NCBI RefSeq assembly: GCF_048569485.1
Contig: NW_027442219.1
Span: forward strand, 62,001-126,000
Reading direction: 5' to 3'
Source of the DNA: Anomaloglossus baeobatrachus
Taxonomy: Eukaryota > Chordata > Amphibia > Anura > Aromobatidae
Length of the DNA: 64,000 bases
Both the position numbers and the translations under genes were made by a program. Positions 1 to 9,595 of this stretch are shown here, one piece after another. A model generated the notes under the pieces. It saw nothing but the letters and a program-made list of their open reading frames with translations. It did not search any database and was not told the DNA's origin. Each line of letters begins with the position of its first letter. Positions within the stretch are counted from its first letter, which is position 1.

Positions 1-24
1 AGTACCTCCAGGAACGGTGCACCC
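1..24 (+). ncRNA. RNU2: U2 snRNA, 3' end only (cut by window edge)
   Basis: These bases match the last 24 nt of the full copies (up to GGTGCACCC). The 3' box of this copy is at 37-51. Confidence 0.9.
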
Positions 25-1414
25 CTTCTTAACCCAGTTTCCAAAAGCAGAACTCAATTCACCTGATTCATATTAGCCCGATTTAATGAATTGGAAGAAA
101 GCATACGTCTTCATATGCACCTCAATTTGGCCCATTCACTTTTCACACTTCCTCCTTTTGTTTTTTATCTTTCACACTTTTGACTTTCTTTATTCATCCA
201 AATAGCAAACTCATCACCACTCAACCTGACCAACTCGGCTATGTCCCCGTGCTGCAGTTCTCTGTCTTATCTAGATCATTTGCAATTGAATGGAATAGAT
301 CCCTTTTGGACAAAGTGGATTCACCTGCTGCTGCAGTGACCACAGGTGTGATAACATCTAGAATTGGCATCTGGTGCGATCTCTCCGCTTCCACTCCAAA
401 GAAAGTTACCTGTTTATTCCTATCATGCATTGGTTTTTGGGGTTTTCTTTGAGTAATGATGATCTCTTTAGTAGTCTGTTGGCGCCCTCTCCTGGAGGAA
501 TAGTTTGCTTGCTCTTGGACATTCTAAAAGAGAGGTCATGATAGACATTGAGCTTCTGAGCTCAATTGGGGACAGTCATGGGTGATGAATGTTTGCAACC
601 TACTGCGAAGCCTCATACCGCAATATAAGGAACGTCAAATACTAAGAAAGGGCGGCCTATGAAAGAATTACTACTTTCAATAAGTACACTTAAACGGCTA
701 ATTGGGAATAGAAAAACTGTAAAAAGCCCTCTGAGAAAGCCCCCCTCTAACCTTTGATAGTAAGCTTTTCTGTAGTCTGCCTGTTGATGTATTTTCCGTT
801 TGAACTGTGCACAACATGAAGAGACGGAACACTGGCGGCTTGTCACAATGCCCCCCGATGACATCACAATAGCGCTGCTGCCTAGAAAACAAGCTGCGCA
901 GAAGAAGTTGTTCTTTGGGTGGGAGGGTGGGCTAGTGGAAGGAGGGGGCAATCTCTTTTTTTCCCGGGTGGTAGGGGGATGACAGGAGAAGGGAAGCGGG
1001 TGGTGAGAAAGGTACAGAGGGCAGGGTTTGGGGGCTGGGAAGGAAAGGGAAAAGATTAGGGTTTGGGGATGATGAAAGGGCTTTCTACGGGTAAGGATGG
1101 CAAAGGGTGGCAGTGACGGAAAGTCAGGCAACCTGTCCTGTCCGTCTTTTTGTATCGTGAATTGGAAAGACTGCAAGGGGGAGGGGAGTTGCTTGCGCCC
1201 TAAAGGAGGAGTTATTCAGATTCATTGCAGTGGGCGGCGGCTGCAAAACGCACCATTCTTCTTGTTTTGGCTCTGCAAAGCAGCCTTTTCAAGGGTTGGC
1301 TTGGGTGACAAAATGTCTTGTGTAGGCGTGGGTTTGTCTCCCTCTCGCTCTCTCTCCCTAAGATGTGTCCGGCATAGGCCAGGGTGCCACTCGAGGCCCA
1401 AACCAATTCTGGTT

Positions 1415-1602
1415 ATCGCTTCTCGGCCTTTTGGCTAAGATCAAGTGTAGTATCTGTTCTTATCAGTTTAATATCTGATACGTCCCCTATCTGGGGACCA
1501 TATATTAAATGGATTTTTAGAACAGGGAGATGGAAAAAGAGCTTGCTCTGTCCACTCCACGCATTGACCTGGTATTGCAGTACCTCCAGGAACGGTGCAC
1601 CC
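1415..1602 (+). ncRNA. RNU2: U2 spliceosomal snRNA (reference copy)
   Basis: This is the RNA core of the U2 snRNP, which pairs with the intron branch site during spliceosome assembly. It begins ATCGCTTCTCGGCC, the near-universal U2 5' end. The branch-point recognition sequence GTAGTA is at nt 33-38 (1447-1452). Stem IIb is intact as GTCCCC (1482-1487) with GGGGAC (1493-1498). The later stem AGAGC/GCTCT (1538-1542 with 1545-1549) is also intact. Both stems differ from human U2 as I recall it by paired, compensatory changes, which argues for a functional RNA. The Sm-site position reads ATTTTTAG (1513-1520) rather than ATTTTTGG. The 3' end is set by analogy with human U2 (about 188 nt) and may be off by 1-2 nt. 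There is no TATA box near -30, as expected for a Pol II snRNA gene. Confidence 0.97.
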
Positions 1603-1614
1603 CTTCTTAACCCA

Positions 1615-1629
1615 GTTTCCAAAAGCAGA
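1615..1629 (+). promoter_or_regulatory. snRNA 3' box (3'-end formation signal)
   Basis: GTTTCCAAAAGCAGA fits the vertebrate snRNA 3' box consensus GTTTN(0-3)AAARNNAGA exactly and lies 12 bp past the U2 3' end, the usual spacing. The Integrator complex uses this signal to cleave Pol II snRNA transcripts. It recurs 200 bp after every U2 start. Confidence 0.9.
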
Positions 1630-2058
1630 ACTCAATTCACCTGATTCATATTAGCCCGATTTAATGAATTGGAAGAAAGCATACGTCTTCATATGCACCT
1701 CAATTTGGCCCATTCACTTTTCACACTTCCTCCTTTTGTTTTTTATCTTTCACACTTTTGACTTTCTTTATTCATCCAAATAGCAAACTCATCACCACTC
1801 AACCTGACCAACTCGGCTATGTCCCCGTGCTGCAGTTCTCTGTCTTATCTAGATCATTTGCAATTGAATGGAATAGATCCCTTTTGGACAAAGTGGATTC
1901 ACCTGCTGCTGCAGTGACCACAGGTGTGATAACATCTAGAATTGGCATCTGGTGCGATCTCTCCGCTTCCACTCCAAAGAAAGTTACCTGTTTATTCCTA
2001 TCATGCATTGGTTTTTGGGGTTTTCTTTGAGTAATGATGATCTCTTTAGTAGTCTGTT

Positions 2059-2073
2059 GGCGCCCTCTCCTGG
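2059..2073 (-). promoter_or_regulatory. CTCF-like motif, once per unit
   Basis: Read on the minus strand, CCAGGAGAGGGCGCC matches 14 of 15 positions of the CTCF core CCASYAGRKGGCRSY. It lies 644 bp after each U2 start. Binding is inferred from the motif only. Confidence 0.4.
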
Positions 2074-2494
2074 AGGAATAGTTTGCTTGCTCTTGGACAT
2101 TCTAAAAGAGAGGTCATGATAGACATTGAGCTTCTGAGCTCAATTGGGGACAGTCATGGGTGATGAATGTTTGCAACCTACTGCGAAGCCTCATACCGCA
2201 ATATAAGGAACGTCAAATACTAAGAAAGGGCGGCCTATGAAAGAATTACTACTTTCAATAAGTACACTTAAACGGCTAATTGGGAATAGAAAAACTGTAA
2301 AAAGCCCTCTGAGAAAGCCCCCCTCTAACCTTTGATAGTAAGCTTTTCTGTAGTCTGCCTGTTGATGTATTTTCCGTTTGAACTGTGCACAACATGAAGA
2401 GACGGAACACTGGCGGCTTGTCACAATGCCCCCCGATGACATCACAATAGCGCTGCTGCCTAGAAAACAAGCTGCGCAGAAGAAGTTGTTCTTT

Positions 2495-2509
2495 GGGTGG
2501 GAGGGTGGG
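2495..2509 (+). other. G-quadruplex motif, once per unit
   Basis: GGGTGGGAGGGTGGG is four G3 runs with single-base loops, the class of DNA quadruplex generally most stable in vitro. It recurs 1080 bp after each U2 start, about 500 bp before the next gene, on the same strand as U2. Confidence 0.75.
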
Positions 2510-2658
2510 CTAGTGGAAGGAGGGGGCAATCTCTTTTTTTCCCGGGTGGTAGGGGGATGACAGGAGAAGGGAAGCGGGTGGTGAGAAAGGTACAGAGGGC
2601 AGGGTTTGGGGGCTGGGAAGGAAAGGGAAAAGATTAGGGTTTGGGGATGATGAAAGGG
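2495..2658 (+). repeat. Purine-rich low-complexity tract, once per unit
   Basis: About 165 bp are strongly enriched in G and A on the + strand, with many GGG runs besides the quadruplex motif, and include TTAGGGTTTGGGG near 2634-2646. The only notable break is a short T-rich stretch at about 2530-2540. Confidence 0.7.
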
Positions 2659-2914
2659 CTTTCTACGGGTAAGGATGGCAAAGGGTGGCAGTGACGGAAA
2701 GTCAGGCAACCTGTCCTGTCCGTCTTTTTGTATCGTGAATTGGAAAGACTGCAAGGGGGAGGGGAGTTGCTTGCGCCCTAAAGGAGGAGTTATTCAGATT
2801 CATTGCAGTGGGCGGCGGCTGCAAAACGCACCATTCTTCTTGTTTTGGCTCTGCAAAGCAGCCTTTTCAAGGGTTGGCTTGGGTGACAAAATGTCTTGTG
2901 TAGGCGTGGGTTTG

Positions 2915-2937
2915 TCTCCCTCTCGCTCTCTCTCCCT
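2915..2937 (+). repeat. CT-rich tract upstream of the U2 promoter
   Basis: A 23-bp pyrimidine run of C and T with a single G ends about 55 bp before the U2 start, immediately before where the proximal sequence element should lie. Confidence 0.6.
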
Positions 2938-2951
2938 AAGATGTGTCCGGC
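2932..2951 (+). promoter_or_regulatory. Expected proximal sequence element (PSE) region of U2
   Basis: Vertebrate snRNA PSEs sit at about -60 to -43. Here that interval reads CTCCCTAAGATGTGTCCGGC (2932-2951). The call rests on position and on full conservation between units; the match to the mammalian PSE consensus is weak. The absence of a TATA box downstream is consistent with Pol II rather than Pol III use. Confidence 0.3.
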
Positions 2952-2992
2952 ATAGGCCAGGGTGCCACTCGAGGCCCAAACCAATTCTGGTT

Positions 2993-3180
2993 ATCGCTTC
3001 TCGGCCTTTTGGCTAAGATCAAGTGTAGTATCTGTTCTTATCAGTTTAATATCTGATACGTCCCCTATCTGGGGACCATATATTAAATGGATTTTTAGAA
3101 CAGGGAGATGGAAAAAGAGCTTGCTCTGTCCACTCCACGCATTGACCTGGTATTGCAGTACCTCCAGGAACGGTGCACCC
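2993..3180 (+). ncRNA. RNU2: U2 snRNA
   Basis: Complete copy; 3' box at 3193-3207. Confidence 0.96.
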
Positions 3181-4570
3181 CTTCTTAACCCAGTTTCCAA
3201 AAGCAGAACTCAATTCACCTGATTCATATTAGCCCGATTTAATGAATTGGAAGAAAGCATACGTCTTCATATGCACCTCAATTTGGCCCATTCACTTTTC
3301 ACACTTCCTCCTTTTGTTTTTTATCTTTCACACTTTTGACTTTCTTTATTCATCCAAATAGCAAACTCATCACCACTCAACCTGACCAACTCGGCTATGT
3401 CCCCGTGCTGCAGTTCTCTGTCTTATCTAGATCATTTGCAATTGAATGGAATAGATCCCTTTTGGACAAAGTGGATTCACCTGCTGCTGCAGTGACCACA
3501 GGTGTGATAACATCTAGAATTGGCATCTGGTGCGATCTCTCCGCTTCCACTCCAAAGAAAGTTACCTGTTTATTCCTATCATGCATTGGTTTTTGGGGTT
3601 TTCTTTGAGTAATGATGATCTCTTTAGTAGTCTGTTGGCGCCCTCTCCTGGAGGAATAGTTTGCTTGCTCTTGGACATTCTAAAAGAGAGGTCATGATAG
3701 ACATTGAGCTTCTGAGCTCAATTGGGGACAGTCATGGGTGATGAATGTTTGCAACCTACTGCGAAGCCTCATACCGCAATATAAGGAACGTCAAATACTA
3801 AGAAAGGGCGGCCTATGAAAGAATTACTACTTTCAATAAGTACACTTAAACGGCTAATTGGGAATAGAAAAACTGTAAAAAGCCCTCTGAGAAAGCCCCC
3901 CTCTAACCTTTGATAGTAAGCTTTTCTGTAGTCTGCCTGTTGATGTATTTTCCGTTTGAACTGTGCACAACATGAAGAGACGGAACACTGGCGGCTTGTC
4001 ACAATGCCCCCCGATGACATCACAATAGCGCTGCTGCCTAGAAAACAAGCTGCGCAGAAGAAGTTGTTCTTTGGGTGGGAGGGTGGGCTAGTGGAAGGAG
4101 GGGGCAATCTCTTTTTTTCCCGGGTGGTAGGGGGATGACAGGAGAAGGGAAGCGGGTGGTGAGAAAGGTACAGAGGGCAGGGTTTGGGGGCTGGGAAGGA
4201 AAGGGAAAAGATTAGGGTTTGGGGATGATGAAAGGGCTTTCTACGGGTAAGGATGGCAAAGGGTGGCAGTGACGGAAAGTCAGGCAACCTGTCCTGTCCG
4301 TCTTTTTGTATCGTGAATTGGAAAGACTGCAAGGGGGAGGGGAGTTGCTTGCGCCCTAAAGGAGGAGTTATTCAGATTCATTGCAGTGGGCGGCGGCTGC
4401 AAAACGCACCATTCTTCTTGTTTTGGCTCTGCAAAGCAGCCTTTTCAAGGGTTGGCTTGGGTGACAAAATGTCTTGTGTAGGCGTGGGTTTGTCTCCCTC
4501 TCGCTCTCTCTCCCTAAGATGTGTCCGGCATAGGCCAGGGTGCCACTCGAGGCCCAAACCAATTCTGGTT

Positions 4571-4758
4571 ATCGCTTCTCGGCCTTTTGGCTAAGATCAA
4601 GTGTAGTATCTGTTCTTATCAGTTTAATATCTGATACGTCCCCTATCTGGGGACCATATATTAAATGGATTTTTAGAACAGGGAGATGGAAAAAGAGCTT
4701 GCTCTGTCCACTCCACGCATTGACCTGGTATTGCAGTACCTCCAGGAACGGTGCACCC
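4571..4758 (+). ncRNA. RNU2: U2 snRNA
   Basis: Complete copy; 3' box at 4771-4785. Confidence 0.96.
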
Positions 4759-6148
4759 CTTCTTAACCCAGTTTCCAAAAGCAGAACTCAATTCACCTGA
4801 TTCATATTAGCCCGATTTAATGAATTGGAAGAAAGCATACGTCTTCATATGCACCTCAATTTGGCCCATTCACTTTTCACACTTCCTCCTTTTGTTTTTT
4901 ATCTTTCACACTTTTGACTTTCTTTATTCATCCAAATAGCAAACTCATCACCACTCAACCTGACCAACTCGGCTATGTCCCCGTGCTGCAGTTCTCTGTC
5001 TTATCTAGATCATTTGCAATTGAATGGAATAGATCCCTTTTGGACAAAGTGGATTCACCTGCTGCTGCAGTGACCACAGGTGTGATAACATCTAGAATTG
5101 GCATCTGGTGCGATCTCTCCGCTTCCACTCCAAAGAAAGTTACCTGTTTATTCCTATCATGCATTGGTTTTTGGGGTTTTCTTTGAGTAATGATGATCTC
5201 TTTAGTAGTCTGTTGGCGCCCTCTCCTGGAGGAATAGTTTGCTTGCTCTTGGACATTCTAAAAGAGAGGTCATGATAGACATTGAGCTTCTGAGCTCAAT
5301 TGGGGACAGTCATGGGTGATGAATGTTTGCAACCTACTGCGAAGCCTCATACCGCAATATAAGGAACGTCAAATACTAAGAAAGGGCGGCCTATGAAAGA
5401 ATTACTACTTTCAATAAGTACACTTAAACGGCTAATTGGGAATAGAAAAACTGTAAAAAGCCCTCTGAGAAAGCCCCCCTCTAACCTTTGATAGTAAGCT
5501 TTTCTGTAGTCTGCCTGTTGATGTATTTTCCGTTTGAACTGTGCACAACATGAAGAGACGGAACACTGGCGGCTTGTCACAATGCCCCCCGATGACATCA
5601 CAATAGCGCTGCTGCCTAGAAAACAAGCTGCGCAGAAGAAGTTGTTCTTTGGGTGGGAGGGTGGGCTAGTGGAAGGAGGGGGCAATCTCTTTTTTTCCCG
5701 GGTGGTAGGGGGATGACAGGAGAAGGGAAGCGGGTGGTGAGAAAGGTACAGAGGGCAGGGTTTGGGGGCTGGGAAGGAAAGGGAAAAGATTAGGGTTTGG
5801 GGATGATGAAAGGGCTTTCTACGGGTAAGGATGGCAAAGGGTGGCAGTGACGGAAAGTCAGGCAACCTGTCCTGTCCGTCTTTTTGTATCGTGAATTGGA
5901 AAGACTGCAAGGGGGAGGGGAGTTGCTTGCGCCCTAAAGGAGGAGTTATTCAGATTCATTGCAGTGGGCGGCGGCTGCAAAACGCACCATTCTTCTTGTT
6001 TTGGCTCTGCAAAGCAGCCTTTTCAAGGGTTGGCTTGGGTGACAAAATGTCTTGTGTAGGCGTGGGTTTGTCTCCCTCTCGCTCTCTCTCCCTAAGATGT
6101 GTCCGGCATAGGCCAGGGTGCCACTCGAGGCCCAAACCAATTCTGGTT

Positions 6149-6336
6149 ATCGCTTCTCGGCCTTTTGGCTAAGATCAAGTGTAGTATCTGTTCTTATCAG
6201 TTTAATATCTGATACGTCCCCTATCTGGGGACCATATATTAAATGGATTTTTAGAACAGGGAGATGGAAAAAGAGCTTGCTCTGTCCACTCCACGCATTG
6301 ACCTGGTATTGCAGTACCTCCAGGAACGGTGCACCC
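6149..6336 (+). ncRNA. RNU2: U2 snRNA
   Basis: Complete copy; 3' box at 6349-6363. It is the last complete gene before the Keno-like insertion. Confidence 0.96.
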
Positions 6337-7726
6337 CTTCTTAACCCAGTTTCCAAAAGCAGAACTCAATTCACCTGATTCATATTAGCCCGATTTAATG
6401 AATTGGAAGAAAGCATACGTCTTCATATGCACCTCAATTTGGCCCATTCACTTTTCACACTTCCTCCTTTTGTTTTTTATCTTTCACACTTTTGACTTTC
6501 TTTATTCATCCAAATAGCAAACTCATCACCACTCAACCTGACCAACTCGGCTATGTCCCCGTGCTGCAGTTCTCTGTCTTATCTAGATCATTTGCAATTG
6601 AATGGAATAGATCCCTTTTGGACAAAGTGGATTCACCTGCTGCTGCAGTGACCACAGGTGTGATAACATCTAGAATTGGCATCTGGTGCGATCTCTCCGC
6701 TTCCACTCCAAAGAAAGTTACCTGTTTATTCCTATCATGCATTGGTTTTTGGGGTTTTCTTTGAGTAATGATGATCTCTTTAGTAGTCTGTTGGCGCCCT
6801 CTCCTGGAGGAATAGTTTGCTTGCTCTTGGACATTCTAAAAGAGAGGTCATGATAGACATTGAGCTTCTGAGCTCAATTGGGGACAGTCATGGGTGATGA
6901 ATGTTTGCAACCTACTGCGAAGCCTCATACCGCAATATAAGGAACGTCAAATACTAAGAAAGGGCGGCCTATGAAAGAATTACTACTTTCAATAAGTACA
7001 CTTAAACGGCTAATTGGGAATAGAAAAACTGTAAAAAGCCCTCTGAGAAAGCCCCCCTCTAACCTTTGATAGTAAGCTTTTCTGTAGTCTGCCTGTTGAT
7101 GTATTTTCCGTTTGAACTGTGCACAACATGAAGAGACGGAACACTGGCGGCTTGTCACAATGCCCCCCGATGACATCACAATAGCGCTGCTGCCTAGAAA
7201 ACAAGCTGCGCAGAAGAAGTTGTTCTTTGGGTGGGAGGGTGGGCTAGTGGAAGGAGGGGGCAATCTCTTTTTTTCCCGGGTGGTAGGGGGATGACAGGAG
7301 AAGGGAAGCGGGTGGTGAGAAAGGTACAGAGGGCAGGGTTTGGGGGCTGGGAAGGAAAGGGAAAAGATTAGGGTTTGGGGATGATGAAAGGGCTTTCTAC
7401 GGGTAAGGATGGCAAAGGGTGGCAGTGACGGAAAGTCAGGCAACCTGTCCTGTCCGTCTTTTTGTATCGTGAATTGGAAAGACTGCAAGGGGGAGGGGAG
7501 TTGCTTGCGCCCTAAAGGAGGAGTTATTCAGATTCATTGCAGTGGGCGGCGGCTGCAAAACGCACCATTCTTCTTGTTTTGGCTCTGCAAAGCAGCCTTT
7601 TCAAGGGTTGGCTTGGGTGACAAAATGTCTTGTGTAGGCGTGGGTTTGTCTCCCTCTCGCTCTCTCTCCCTAAGATGTGTCCGGCATAGGCCAGGGTGCC
7701 ACTCGAGGCCCAAACCAATTCTGGTT

Positions 7727-7778
7727 ATCGCTTCTCGGCCTTTTGGCTAAGATCAAGTGTAGTATCTGTTCTTATCAG
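7727..7778 (+). pseudogene. RNU2: U2 snRNA 5' part (nt 1-52), split by Keno-like element
   Basis: The promoter side and first 52 nt of U2, including the branch-point recognition sequence, are intact and run directly into the retrotransposon. The remainder resumes at 13324. The Sm site is separated from the promoter by 5.5 kb, so no normal U2 can be made here. The upstream promoter sequence is unchanged and could still drive transcription into the element. Confidence 0.95.
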
Positions 7779-7803
7779 AACAAACTGAGCTAGCTACACT
7801 TGA
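7753..7803 (+). other. Inverted complement between U2 branch-point region and Keno 5' end
   Basis: U2 nt 27-36 (7753-7762, TCAAGTGTAG) is perfectly complementary to CTACACTTGA at 7794-7803 inside the element, and a G-T wobble (7763 with 7793) extends it. Within the loop, TGTTCT (7767-7772) and AGAACA (7777-7782) form a 6-bp stem with a TATC loop that straddles the insertion junction at 7778/7779. A read-through U2-Keno RNA could therefore fold into a two-tier hairpin. Confidence 0.6.
7764..7778 (+). repeat. Target site duplication, left copy
   Basis: ATCTGTTCTTATCAG (U2 nt 38-52) is present before the element and again, unchanged, at 13324-13338. Confidence 0.93.
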
Positions 7804-8015
7804 CGAGATACGATCAGGGAGACGAGCTCCAAAGCCCAGCCGAGACCGGAAGAGGGAGATCGGACGGAAGAAGAGCTTGGCAGAAAGAAGCAAGAAGACG
7901 AAGGCTCGGAGAAGACTTGGGGAGACCAGAGGAACTTCGAGGAGGAACACAGCGGGAGAAGACACCCGGAGAAGAATCCAAGATCCAGCTCCGGGAACTC
8001 AAGCAGGAACCAGCC
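7779..8015 (+). other. Keno-like element 5' UTR
   Basis: This is a 237-nt purine-rich leader. Its first 25 nt contain the sequence complementary to U2. The ORF1 frame is open upstream of the chosen ATG back to a TAG at 7791-7793, but no in-frame ATG lies in that stretch. Confidence 0.75.
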
Positions 8016-9560
8016 ATGGCAAGCAAGCCAGAGAAGGCAGCCAAGAAGGCTCAGGACCCAGGGACCTCCAGGAAGGCTCATCCAGAGGCTTCTTCGGCCC
8101 AAGAGGCCCCTACCTCCGACGCCAGCCAGCCGGAGGGAGCCCGGACGCCGCCTGAAAAGGCTCCAACCCTGGAGCCTTGGATGCGGCAGACGGTCGCCCT
8201 GAAGCTAAAGGCGGTGGATGGTAGGTTGCCGGACATGTCCAGCGACGTGTTCTGCAAGAAGATGATTCTGGATCAGGGCTTCTCCAGGGCGGAAACCCTG
8301 AGTGTCCAGACCTTCATGACTGGCATTTTTCTGGTAACCTTTGCCACGGTGAATGCCTGCAGGAGATACTGGGAGGCGATGAACGCAGCGATGCCGGACT
8401 CCCCTTTTCATTCTTTTTTAGGATCCTGTCCTATACAGAGGGATGAGAAGAGGATCACGGTCTCCATGCGGAACCCGCACACCCCAGGAAGAGACATCTC
8501 CACGTTCCTGGGACGTCTCTGCACAGTGGTGAGGGAGCCATCCCACATCCTTAACGGCAACGGATTCTGGACGGGTAAGTGGTCAGTAACCGTTCGACTC
8601 TACAGGGAACCAGCATCCGAGGATGGTCTCCAGCACCTGCCCCCGACATTCTCTCTGGGAAACTCCTTTGGTCTCATCTACTACCCGGACATGCCACACA
8701 ACTGCAGGAAATGTGGCGGGAAAGGGCATTCGATGAAGACCTGCAAGGAGGACGCCTGCAGGGTTTGCCGGGTGACAGGACACAGCTCCAAGGACTGCCC
8801 AAAGAAGAAGACTTGCAACCTATGTGGACAGGCGGACCACCTTTACAAGGACTGCCCACAGCGGGAGAAATCCTGGGCAAGGGTTGCCGCGGCGACCCAG
8901 TATCGGGTAGTCACAGCTTCGTCGACCAAGGCAGCTACGACCAAGGCCACAGAGGCCAAGGACAAGGCGGCCAAGAACCCGGCGACCGTGGCTCCAGCCG
9001 ATGCCCCAGCAGCCACGGAGTCCAGGGAAAAGAAGGGTAAGAAAACTGTTGCCCCCTCCCTGGTCCCCCCCCCTGTCACCCCTGTCCAAACCCCTCCCCC
9101 CCCGGCCAACCCTACTGAGGATTCCACTACCTCCACCTCATTTCCCTACTCCTCAGTTGGTCTCCTCACCCCCCCCCCAAAGCCCACTCTCCCTCCCCAG
9201 ACCATGAGAGCAGAGGGCCTCAGCACTCTTGCACTTTTCACCGAGGAGGATTTTCCAGCTCTTGTCTCCTCAGGTACAGGCCAAAGGAAAAGGAAGGTGG
9301 AAGATAGTCCTGTCGCAGAACCTTCCAAGCTGTTCATTGTGGACCCCAATCCACCCCAGGAAGAGGAGGATGGCCTCCTCCCAGAACCGGACGTGTTGGA
9401 GCAGATGGTGGAGTCCCTTGTGGCCGAAGAAGAAATGGAGGAGTCGGAAGCCACTGAGGCACCATCCCTGCTCGAGCAGCTAGAAGAAGAGGGTCTGCTG
9501 GAGATACCCTTACCAGCAGGTGCCAAAGAGGAAGAACCGCCCGACCGGAGTGGTAACTAA
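8016..9560 (+). CDS. Keno-like ORF1 protein: nucleic-acid-binding, three CCHC zinc knuckles
   Basis: The protein has 514 residues from the ATG at 8016, which has a strong Kozak context (CAGCCATGG) and is the first ATG in the frame. The N-terminus is basic and Ala/Pro-rich (about 1-55). A globular region (about 60-225) has no motif I can name with confidence; it resembles the region preceding the knuckles in other Tx1-type ORF1 proteins. Three CX2CX4HX4C knuckles follow at residues 230-243, 248-261 and 267-280. After a Lys/Ala/Thr-rich and then Pro-rich linker (about 290-400), the C-terminus is strongly acidic (about 430-514). In L1-clade elements ORF1 protein binds the element RNA to form the RNP used in retrotransposition. 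Intact, without internal stops. Translation from a non-AUG codon further upstream cannot be excluded. Confidence 0.88.
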   Translation: MASKPEKAAKKAQDPGTSRKAHPEASSAQEAPTSDASQPEGARTPPEKAPTLEPWMRQTVALKLKAVDGRLPDMSSDVFCKKMILDQGFSRAETLSVQTFMTGIFLVTFATVNACRRYWEAMNAAMPDSPFHSFLGSCPIQRDEKRITVSMRNPHTPGRDISTFLGRLCTVVREPSHILNGNGFWTGKWSVTVRLYREPASEDGLQHLPPTFSLGNSFGLIYYPDMPHNCRKCGGKGHSMKTCKEDACRVCRVTGHSSKDCPKKKTCNLCGQADHLYKDCPQREKSWARVAAATQYRVVTASSTKAATTKATEAKDKAAKNPATVAPADAPAATESREKKGKKTVAPSLVPPPVTPVQTPPPPANPTEDSTTSTSFPYSSVGLLTPPPKPTLPPQTMRAEGLSTLALFTEEDFPALVSSGTGQRKRKVEDSPVAEPSKLFIVDPNPPQEEEDGLLPEPDVLEQMVESLVAEEEMEESEATEAPSLLEQLEEEGLLEIPLPAGAKEEEPPDRSGN

Positions 9561-9595
9561 GGCACACCGCCTGCTCTAACTTTCTCTTTCCTCCA

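Larger units (their letters stand above)
1603..2992. other. U2 intergenic spacer (reference unit), no protein gene seen
   Basis: This is about 1390 bp between one U2 gene and the next. In order it holds the 3' box (1615-1629), an AT-richer half without recognisable genes, a CTCF-like motif (2059-2073), a CRE-like TGACATCA near 2437, a G-quadruplex motif heading a purine-rich stretch (2495-2658), a GC-box-like GGGCGG (about 2810, some 180 bp before the next U2) and a CT tract (2915-2937). Reading frames of up to 187 codons exist, but they lie antisense to or across the low-complexity purine tract, have no recognisable domain and look incidental. No clear octamer was found near -220, where vertebrate snRNA distal elements usually lie. 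All other spacers in the window are the same sequence shifted by multiples of 1578. Confidence 0.85.

Noticed and set aside
180-452. 90-codon plus-strand frame after each U2 gene
   Set aside because: There is no recognisable product or coding signature, and one unit (18391) has a change that shortens it. Treated as spacer.
613-1176. 187-codon minus-strand reading frame repeated in every unit
   Set aside because: It lies antisense to the purine-rich spacer tract, has Pro/Ser/Lys-rich low complexity and no domain. It recurs only because the unit recurs. Single-base differences between units change residues without any sign of constraint.
1384-1644. 86-codon frame running through U2
   Set aside because: A chance frame across the U2 RNA gene and its 3' box.
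2634-2646. Telomere-like TTAGGGTTTGGGG
   Set aside because: A single imperfect pair inside a G-rich tract, not a telomeric array.
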